A model generated the notes under the pieces. The model did no database searches, was not told the origin of the DNA, and saw only the letters and a program-made list of their open reading frames with translations. Below are positions 1 to 5,758 of a DNA stretch of 13,222 bases, one piece after another (the stretch's first letter is position 1; every line of letters begins with the position of its first letter). Location of the stretch: positions 1 to 13,222 of the forward strand of contig CALLHZ010000041.1 in the NCBI GenBank assembly GCA_938009115.1. The letters run 5' to 3'. Made by a program: the position numbers and the translations under genes. Source of the stretch: an uncultured Clostridia bacterium. GTDB lineage: Bacteria > Bacillota > Clostridia > Peptostreptococcales > Anaerovoracaceae.

Positions 1-28
1 ACAAACCCAGTAATGCAACTGGGTTTGT
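1..28 (-). terminator. Distal hairpin of tandem terminator after the chemoreceptor gene
   Basis: This is a perfect 10-bp inverted repeat: arm ACAAACCCAG at 1-10, 8-base loop at 11-18, arm CTGGGTTTGT at 19-28. Read on the minus strand it is the second hairpin downstream of the chemotaxis gene stop codon. It resembles an intrinsic terminator because the 3' arm is T-rich, but the window edge hides any U-tract that follows. It could equally serve transcription arriving from the left on the plus strand. Confidence 0.6.
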
Positions 29-39
29 CTTCAGTCTGA
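24..39 (-). repeat. 16-base linker repeat, copy 1 (TCAGACTGAAGACAAA on minus strand)
   Basis: On the minus strand this reads TCAGACTGAAGACAAA and joins the two hairpins that follow the chemoreceptor gene. Its first T closes the right arm of the first stem (76-39), and its last AAA opens the left arm of the second stem (28-1). The same 16 bases, with the same placement between two hairpins, occur on the plus strand at 13171-13186 after the last gene of the window. The function is unknown. Confidence 0.7.
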
Positions 40-76
40 AAGCAGCAAGGCCGCCGAAGGGCGGCCTTGCTGCTTT
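39..76 (-). terminator. GC-rich terminator hairpin directly after the chemoreceptor gene
   Basis: A perfect 17-bp stem (39-55 with 60-76) carries a 4-base loop at 56-59. On the minus strand the 5' arm starts AAAGCAGC and the 3' arm ends GCTGCTTT. It begins 10 bases beyond the stop codon of the minus-strand chemotaxis gene. The T-run is short and lies inside the stem, so it is a bidirectional-looking terminator or a 3'-end stabilising stem rather than a textbook intrinsic terminator. Confidence 0.75.
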
Positions 77-86
77 GAGGTGCTGA

Positions 87-3000
87 TCAGTATTTGTCGT
101 TGCCTTCGTCGCCCAGCAATATCCTCGGGGCGGATTTTTTCTTTGCTGTGTTTTCCCTTGGGGCTTTTCCCTGGATGCCTGCTGCTCCGGGAAGCGCCAG
201 CACACCTTTGGAAAGCTTGAACTTGCTTACCATTTCCTTGAGCATCTCGGCCTGGCTGGAAAGCTCCTCGCTGGCTGCGGCGCTCTCTTCGGCCGTAGCT
301 GAATTGCTCTGGACCACCTGGGCTACCTGGCCCACGCCGGCGTTGATCTGGGCGATGCCCGAAGCCTGGGCGTTGGAGGCCTCGGCGATGCCGGTCACCA
401 GGTCTGCGGTTTTTTCCGCGCCGGCCACGATCTCGCTGAGGGCCGCCGCCGTTTCGTTGGCGATCCTGGTGCCGATCTCCACCTTGCTGATGGACCCCTC
501 GATGAGTTCCGTGGTCTCTCTTGCCGCCGCGGCGCTTCTTGCCGCCAGATTCCGGACCTCTTCGGCCACCACCGCAAAGCCCTTGCCGTGCTGCCCTGCC
601 CGGGCTGCTTCCACAGCGGCGTTCAATGCCAAAATGTTGGTTTGGAAGGCGATGTCGTCGATCACCTTGATGATCTTGGAAATGTTGATGGAGGAATCGT
701 TGATATCCACCATGGAGTGGAGCATTTCCTTCATCTGATCTGTTCCCTTCTGGGCATTGACTTTACCTTCTGCGGACAAGTCGCTGGCCTGGTTGGCATT
801 CACTGCGCTTTGCCGCGTCTGGGAGGCGATCTCTTCAATGGAAGCGGTGAGCTCTTCGATAGAGCTGGCCTGCTCCGTGGCGCCCTGGGACAGTGCCTGG
901 CTCCCGTCGGAGACCTGCCGTGAGCCGGAAGCCACCTGGTCTGCCGCCTCGCTGATGTCGCCCATCACCTGATTCAGGGATTGAATGATGTTGTTCAGAG
1001 AGTTCTTGATTTCGACGAAGTCGCCCTTGTAATCTGCCGTGATGGCCAGATCCAGATTGCCGTCGCTGATCTCAGCCAGGACCTGGGATATCTCGCTCAC
1101 ATAGCTGCGAATATTGCCGATGGTTTCGTTGAGGGCATTCTTGATTTCAGCGTGGTCGCCCAGGTAATTGCCTTCCATGGCAGCCTGGAGGTTGCCGCGG
1201 GCCATTTCCTGGAGCACGGCGGAAGCTTCGGTGATGGGCTCGATGACGGCGTTGAGGGTCTCATTGATCCCTTCGATGACCTTGGCGTATTCGCCCTTGA
1301 ATTTTCCGGCCTCTCCTCTTGTGGAAAGGGCTCCTGCCACAGCCGCTCTGGACAGCATGGTCGTTTCTTCCACCAGGCTCTTGATGTTTTCGATCAGGGC
1401 GATGCCAGTGGGAGTGAAGCGATCGTTTTCACATTTCCGTCCGATATTCTTCAGGAAATCGAGACTGGCGAAGTCGCCTTCCGAGACTTGCTGCAATATG
1501 TCGATCGTTGTATTGATGCTGCTGTTGACAAGCTCGATGGAGCCGGCGATCTTCTTATAGATGCCCTGATATTCCCCTTCCACAGCGCAGCTGAAGTCGT
1601 TGAGAGCCATTTTCTCCAGGACTGCGCTGCCTTCCGCCAGTCCGCCCAGTCCGTCGATGCAGGAGTTGATACTGTTCTTGATGTCGTTGAAATCACCTTT
1701 GTAATCGTCGGTGATCTTTTGCGGGATCTCTCCCCGGCCGATTTGTTCTATGTAGCCAGCGGTCATGACAAGGGGATCCACGAGAGAGTCCAGACTGTCG
1801 TTCATGCCTCCCACGATCCGGGCAAAGCCGCCGCTGAGTTTGCCGGTGTCGGCCCGGTAGGAAAGAGTACCTTCGGCGGTGGCCCCTGCCAGCTTGCCGG
1901 TTTCATCCAGCAGCGTGTAGAATGTATCCCGTACTTTTAAAAGGTTTTCGATCAGGACGGCGTAGGTGCCTTTGAACTGATTGTCCAGCTTTTCCAGCTC
2001 CTGGCCGTTGGCGATTTTTTCGATATAGGCCAAAGCGATATTCAAAGGTTCGACAATAGCATCCAGGGTGTTATTGAAGCCGCTGATGATCTGGCGGTAT
2101 CCGCCCTGGAAATTTTTCGCGTCGCCCCGGGTTTCGAGTTTTCCTTCCACGGCGGCATGCGAGAGCAATTCGGCTTCTTTAACAAGCGCCCTGAGGTTTT
2201 CCACGGTCGTCTTCATGACGGGGCTGATCTCATCTTCCGGATCTTCCACTGTGATGTTCAAATCCAGATCGCCTTCGGCGATCTTTTTCATGGTCCCGAT
2301 GACACCATGCTGGAGATTTTCTGCGAAACGGTCAAGATTGTCGCAAAGGACACCCAGCTCGTCGCCCTGCTTCAGTTCCAGTCTTCTGCCAAGCCTGCCC
2401 CGGACCATATCCTGAAGCATCGAAACGGATTTTTTTAAAGGATCGGTGATCGCTTTCATCAGAAAGAGCGCCAGCGCTACAACCAGCGCCAATACGAAAA
2501 GATCGATGGCGATCATGGTGATGATCATCTTATTTTTGGTTGCCTCGTTGGCTGAAATGGATTCTTCGGCGCCAAGGCCTACCAGCTCGCCGATGATGTT
2601 CATATGCTCCCGTGCCTGTTCAAAGGCCGGAATATATTCCGGGACGGTTATATAGGTGGTCTTGGTGGATTCGGCCAACGCCAACCACGTCGCAAAAGTT
2701 TGTTCAAAGTCGGCAAAATGCTCCAGCACTGTCTTTCCTTCGGCCTCATCCGTAAAAGAGTTCCAGTAATCGCTGTTTTGAGCGAGAATGCCTGCTGCTT
2801 GGCTCATACGTTCAGCAGTCTGGGCGGCGTTTTCGTCAAAGCTGGCCAGCAGCGCTTCTCGTTGCGCCGGCGTCAGCGTTCCTTTTGCTTTTTCGATCAG
2901 CAGACTGTTCATATTGTCCATCGCCTGATAGGCATCCCGGTCTGCATTGAGGATCAGTGATATGCTCTGATACCCTTCCTCATAAATGCTCTTCGTCAAG

Positions 3001-3116
3001 CTGTTGCTGATTTCGTTCACCTGGTATGCGCCGATCAGCGTAACAGCCAAGGCTGCGATCAGCGGGATCACGACCAGGATCGCCAGTTTTCCCCGAATCG
3101 GTAACGATTTTAACAT
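87..3116 (-). CDS. Methyl-accepting chemotaxis protein with poly-HAMP chain
   Basis: Membrane chemoreceptor that would signal to CheA/CheW. Transmembrane helix 1 is at about residues 11-33. An extracytoplasmic, helical sensor with no obvious ligand motif spans about 34-196, and transmembrane helix 2 spans 198-220. A canonical HAMP at 221-275 is followed by roughly ten more HAMP-like units to about residue 720, each with an 'EGDL/EGKL/RGEI'-type turn and often 'YKGDFxxIKNS'. Residues 318-358 and 588-628 are clearly duplicated. The signalling domain follows, with the conserved hairpin IDDIAFQTNILALNAAVEAA near 819-838 and GKGFAVVAEEVRNLA after it. No CheR/CheB-binding pentapeptide ends the protein; the tail is basic and ends GDEGNDKY. 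The ATG has GGAGGAAG upstream on the minus strand (3125-3131). A sigma-D-like promoter lies about 90 bases upstream and two hairpins follow the stop. The ligand is unknown. Confidence 0.96.
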   Translation of the reverse strand: MLKSLPIRGKLAILVVIPLIAALAVTLIGAYQVNEISNSLTKSIYEEGYQSISLILNADRDAYQAMDNMNSLLIEKAKGTLTPAQREALLASFDENAAQTAERMSQAAGILAQNSDYWNSFTDEAEGKTVLEHFADFEQTFATWLALAESTKTTYITVPEYIPAFEQAREHMNIIGELVGLGAEESISANEATKNKMIITMIAIDLFVLALVVALALFLMKAITDPLKKSVSMLQDMVRGRLGRRLELKQGDELGVLCDNLDRFAENLQHGVIGTMKKIAEGDLDLNITVEDPEDEISPVMKTTVENLRALVKEAELLSHAAVEGKLETRGDAKNFQGGYRQIISGFNNTLDAIVEPLNIALAYIEKIANGQELEKLDNQFKGTYAVLIENLLKVRDTFYTLLDETGKLAGATAEGTLSYRADTGKLSGGFARIVGGMNDSLDSLVDPLVMTAGYIEQIGRGEIPQKITDDYKGDFNDIKNSINSCIDGLGGLAEGSAVLEKMALNDFSCAVEGEYQGIYKKIAGSIELVNSSINTTIDILQQVSEGDFASLDFLKNIGRKCENDRFTPTGIALIENIKSLVEETTMLSRAAVAGALSTRGEAGKFKGEYAKVIEGINETLNAVIEPITEASAVLQEMARGNLQAAMEGNYLGDHAEIKNALNETIGNIRSYVSEISQVLAEISDGNLDLAITADYKGDFVEIKNSLNNIIQSLNQVMGDISEAADQVASGSRQVSDGSQALSQGATEQASSIEELTASIEEIASQTRQSAVNANQASDLSAEGKVNAQKGTDQMKEMLHSMVDINDSSINISKIIKVIDDIAFQTNILALNAAVEAARAGQHGKGFAVVAEEVRNLAARSAAAARETTELIEGSISKVEIGTRIANETAAALSEIVAGAEKTADLVTGIAEASNAQASGIAQINAGVGQVAQVVQSNSATAEESAAASEELSSQAEMLKEMVSKFKLSKGVLALPGAAGIQGKAPRENTAKKKSAPRILLGDEGNDKY

Positions 3117-3143
3117 TGTTGTGCTTCCTCCGTTTCATGCTGT

Positions 3144-3157
3144 CCTGCGCCGGCAGG
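3144..3157 (-). other. Small inverted repeat in the chemoreceptor 5' leader
   Basis: CCTGC at 3144-3148 pairs with GCAGG at 3153-3157 across a 4-base loop, about 12 bases upstream of the ribosome binding site of the chemoreceptor gene and inside the leader predicted from the sigma-D-like promoter. It is short and could be chance. No riboswitch consensus, including the c-di-GMP (GEMM) type, was recognised around it. Confidence 0.25.
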
Positions 3158-3207
3158 GTCGTTGCACCTTATTGTGATGTCATACTGTGAATGCCTGGTT
3201 TTCTATG

Positions 3208-3234
3208 ATATCGTCATCCGTTGGCAAAACTTTA
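3208..3234 (-). promoter_or_regulatory. Sigma-D / sigma-28 type promoter for the chemoreceptor gene
   Basis: On the minus strand the sequence is TAAA (3234-3231), 15 bases, then GACGATAT (3215-3208). The sigma-D/FliA consensus is TAAA, about 15 bases, then GCCGATAT, so one base differs. It points at the chemotaxis gene, with an expected start of transcription near 3200 and a leader of roughly 85 bases. Sigma-D controls late flagellar and chemotaxis genes in Gram-positive bacteria, which fits this target. Confidence 0.75.
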
Positions 3235-3260
3235 TTCCGGCGCTTGCGGATTGGCCGGAA
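3235..3260. promoter_or_regulatory. 7-bp dyad TTCCGGC-N12-GCCGGAA between divergent promoters
   Basis: Perfect inverted repeat with arms at 3235-3241 and 3254-3260, half-site centres 19 bp apart. It abuts the -35 element of the minus-strand sigma-D-like promoter and lies 14 bases upstream of the -35 of the plus-strand promoter. It could be the operator of a dimeric regulator acting on one or both promoters, but no such regulator gene is in the window and it may be chance. Confidence 0.35.
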
Positions 3261-3274
3261 ACCGTAAATATTCT

Positions 3275-3303
3275 TTGAATCCTGTTGCATTTCGCTATAT
3301 AAT
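3275..3303 (+). promoter_or_regulatory. Sigma-A promoter for the GGDEF-epimerase gene
   Basis: TTGAAT at 3275-3280 and a perfect TATAAT at 3298-3303 are separated by exactly 17 bases. Transcription should begin near 3310, about 25 bases before the ATG at 3335. Because the -10 lies downstream of the in-frame ATG at 3221, that earlier codon cannot be the start used from this promoter. The likely unit is this gene plus the overlapping membrane protein gene. Confidence 0.75.
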
Positions 3304-3334
3304 CAAACAAAGTACGGAAAGGCGGCCTATCGAT

Positions 3335-5758
3335 ATGAGTGATCGCGTTTATGAACAAGCCATACAGGAAAGCGCCTGCGCCTTTGCTTATCACGAGGCG
3401 GTGTTTGACGACAGCGGCAAAATGATCGATTATCGTTTTCTCGACGTGAATCGCGCCTTTGAGGAAATGACCGGACTTCGGCGGGAAGACGTCGTGGGGC
3501 GTCAGTTCGTCAGGGATGTGTCCGAAGACAAAAAGCATGCGATGCACTGGGTGGAGATTTACGAAAAAGTCATCAAACAGGGCGTGATGACCGAATTCGA
3601 AGAGTATGCCGAGGAGTACCGGCGGTGTTATTTGATTCGGGCCTACGGGGTGGACGACAAGTGCTTCGTCACGATCTTTCTCAACAAGACCTTCGAAAAG
3701 AAGATGGAGGAGATCGCCCAGTATTTTATCGATAATATGGGCACCAGCATCGATTACGACGTGGTGACCCGTTTCGCTTACGATGTATCGGGCGCCTGCT
3801 TTGCCGCTTTCAATCTTTTTGAAAAGGACAGCCTGGATTTTCGTACGGTGTCGATCTATGGAGAATCCGCAGCCATACGCAAGGCCTCGGAAATGCTCCA
3901 TTTCGATCTGGTGGGCATGTCCTGGCACCACGATCCGGAGCGGGAGGCCAAGACGGAGGGGAAGGATATCACCTGGTTTGAAAACCTGTGGGATCTCACT
4001 GGGAAGACCCTGCCGGAGGTCGTGATTCGAAGACTTGCGGCCATGATGGATGTGGGGCCCGTAGCCGTGGCAAAAATCAGGAAGGGTGATAAGGTCCTGG
4101 GGGATTTTACGCTGTTTTTCCGATCTGGCCAGCCCCTGGTGAACCGAAATTTATTTAGTTTGTTTCTTGCGCAATTGGGCTTGTTTATCGAGAAAACCCA
4201 CCTTGAGCAGGCCCTCATCAGCAGACAAAAGCGGTTTTATACGCTGGCGGAAACGGCGCCGGTGGGATTTCTCACCTGCGATATCAACGGAGCGATCACC
4301 TACGCAAACCAGGAATTATTGAGGATCCTCAATTCTCCTTCTTTTGAGGCGACCCAGCAGATCAATCTGCTGGAGTTTCCCTTGCTTCAGGAATCCGGCT
4401 TTTCCCAGCATTTGAAAGAATGTCTGGAGGAGGATCGGATCGTCAAGCACGAAATGGGTTATCAAAGCGCCTGGGGCAAGGAGATCTGGGTACTGGTGCA
4501 CATCACGCCGCTCAAGGATAATGGCGCGGTGTCCGGCGCCAATATTGTTTTGGACGACATTACGGAGACAAAAAAAATTCAGGACGACCTGCGGGAAAAA
4601 GTGTATCTGGACTCCCTGACCCTGGCCTACAACCGCCGCGCGCTGGAAACGCTCTTGCAGGAGCGTTTGGACGAGCTGAAGGACAAAGGTCTTATGGGCT
4701 GTGTCGGCGTGCTGGATGTAGATGATTTTAAGAGGGTCAACGATCGCTATGGACACAAGGCCGGGGACGGCGTTCTCAAGTATCTTGCAATGCGGGCGAG
4801 AAAGGAGCTTCGGGATCGGGATCTGGTGATCCGCACCGGCGGCGACGAGTTTTTGATCTATCTTCACGATGTTGGCTCGGAAGAAGGGGCCCATCACGCC
4901 ATGGGGCGGGTCCTGCGGAAAGTGAACGGAAGATACCGGCTGTCCGACGGAAAGAGCGAAAAATTGTTGAACCTGCCGGTCACCAGTAGCATGGGGATCG
5001 CTTTTTACCCCAAAGACGGCCAGACTGTGGAAGAGCTCATGGCGCAAGCGGACGGCACATTGTACCAGATCAAAAATGAAAGCAAGGGCATGGCTAAATC
5101 CGCAGGGCAGCCGGAGGCTGTGCTGGGGGCTGTCAGCTGCGCCGAAATGCGAAGGATGGAATCCAACGCCATCGAAACGCTGGGCATCCCCGCCATCGCC
5201 CTGATGGAGCGGGCTTCCCTGAAAGTGTTCGGCCACATCGATCCGGACCGAGTCCGTTCTGTGGCTGTCTTCTGCGGCACCGGCAACAACGGCGGAGACG
5301 GTCTTGCCGTGGCGCGGCATTGTTTTCTTGCCGGAATGGATGTTCGTGTGCTCATTGCCGGAAATCCGGGAAAGGGTTCCCCGGAATTTCTGACAAATTA
5401 CAATATTTTAGTGAATCTGGGATGCCGGCCGGAAGTCTGCTCAAGCACGGCAAATTTGGACCGGGCGGATCAGTGCCTGACAGGCGCTGACCTGGTGGTG
5501 GACGCGCTGCTGGGCATTGGCATATCCCGGGACGTCAGCGATCTGTACAGAGAAATCATCGGAAGGATCAACGCCTCCGGCATTCCCGTGCTCTCCGTGG
5601 ATCTTCCTTCAGGTTTGAATGGAGATACCGGCCGCGTCATGGGGGAAGCGGTCTGCGCTAATAAGACGGTCACTTTTCACCGGATGAAAACCGGACTTTC
5701 GGGCAATCGCCTCCATGCCGGGGAAGTGGTGGTGGAACGCATTGGGATACCGGACTGA
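3335..5758 (+). CDS. PAS/GAF/PAS diguanylate cyclase fused to NAD(P)H-hydrate epimerase
   Basis: An 807-residue soluble protein. Residues 10-118 look like a PAS domain, 120-290 GAF-like, 298-412 a second PAS and 420-588 a GGDEF domain that should make c-di-GMP from two GTP. The GGDEF motif is intact at 502-506, with DVDDFKxxND (461-470) for metal and substrate. An RxxD product-inhibition site at 493-496 is placed exactly five residues before it. Residues 597-807 are a whole YjeF_N/NnrE epimerase domain, which interconverts the R and S forms of damaged NAD(P)H hydrate. Its hallmarks are GTGNNGGDG (648-656), DALLGIG (723-729), DLPSGLNGDTG (756-766) and TFHRMKTGL (780-788). No NnrD dehydratase domain follows. 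The start at 3335 is chosen over 3221 because it lies just after a sigma-A promoter and has AAAGGCGG at 3318-3325. The stop lies inside the next gene. The fusion is unusual; domain calls are firm, the joint role is unknown. Confidence 0.93.
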   Translation: MSDRVYEQAIQESACAFAYHEAVFDDSGKMIDYRFLDVNRAFEEMTGLRREDVVGRQFVRDVSEDKKHAMHWVEIYEKVIKQGVMTEFEEYAEEYRRCYLIRAYGVDDKCFVTIFLNKTFEKKMEEIAQYFIDNMGTSIDYDVVTRFAYDVSGACFAAFNLFEKDSLDFRTVSIYGESAAIRKASEMLHFDLVGMSWHHDPEREAKTEGKDITWFENLWDLTGKTLPEVVIRRLAAMMDVGPVAVAKIRKGDKVLGDFTLFFRSGQPLVNRNLFSLFLAQLGLFIEKTHLEQALISRQKRFYTLAETAPVGFLTCDINGAITYANQELLRILNSPSFEATQQINLLEFPLLQESGFSQHLKECLEEDRIVKHEMGYQSAWGKEIWVLVHITPLKDNGAVSGANIVLDDITETKKIQDDLREKVYLDSLTLAYNRRALETLLQERLDELKDKGLMGCVGVLDVDDFKRVNDRYGHKAGDGVLKYLAMRARKELRDRDLVIRTGGDEFLIYLHDVGSEEGAHHAMGRVLRKVNGRYRLSDGKSEKLLNLPVTSSMGIAFYPKDGQTVEELMAQADGTLYQIKNESKGMAKSAGQPEAVLGAVSCAEMRRMESNAIETLGIPAIALMERASLKVFGHIDPDRVRSVAVFCGTGNNGGDGLAVARHCFLAGMDVRVLIAGNPGKGSPEFLTNYNILVNLGCRPEVCSSTANLDRADQCLTGADLVVDALLGIGISRDVSDLYREIIGRINASGIPVLSVDLPSGLNGDTGRVMGEAVCANKTVTFHRMKTGLSGNRLHAGEVVVERIGIPD

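Noticed and set aside
94..738. 214-codon plus-strand open frame opposite the signalling domain
   Set aside because: It mirrors the Ala/Ser-rich signalling domain of the real gene; low-complexity translation with no family features.
981..1940. 319-codon open frame on the plus strand opposite the chemoreceptor
   Set aside because: It is antisense to strongly conserved chemoreceptor repeats, resembles no protein family and has no ribosome binding site; it follows from the codon pattern of the real gene.
3117..3207. c-di-GMP riboswitch in the chemoreceptor leader
   Set aside because: A receptor beside a cyclase gene made this worth a look, but no GEMM-type conserved core was found and the only stem is 5 bp.
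3221..3334. Longer version of the cyclase-epimerase starting at ATG 3221
   Set aside because: The sigma-A promoter at 3275-3303 lies inside this extension, the extra residues resemble no domain, and 3335 has a fitting ribosome binding site.
4316..5320. 334-codon minus-strand open frame opposite the GGDEF-epimerase gene
   Set aside because: The plus-strand frame carries all the conserved motifs, and this one has none and no initiation signal.
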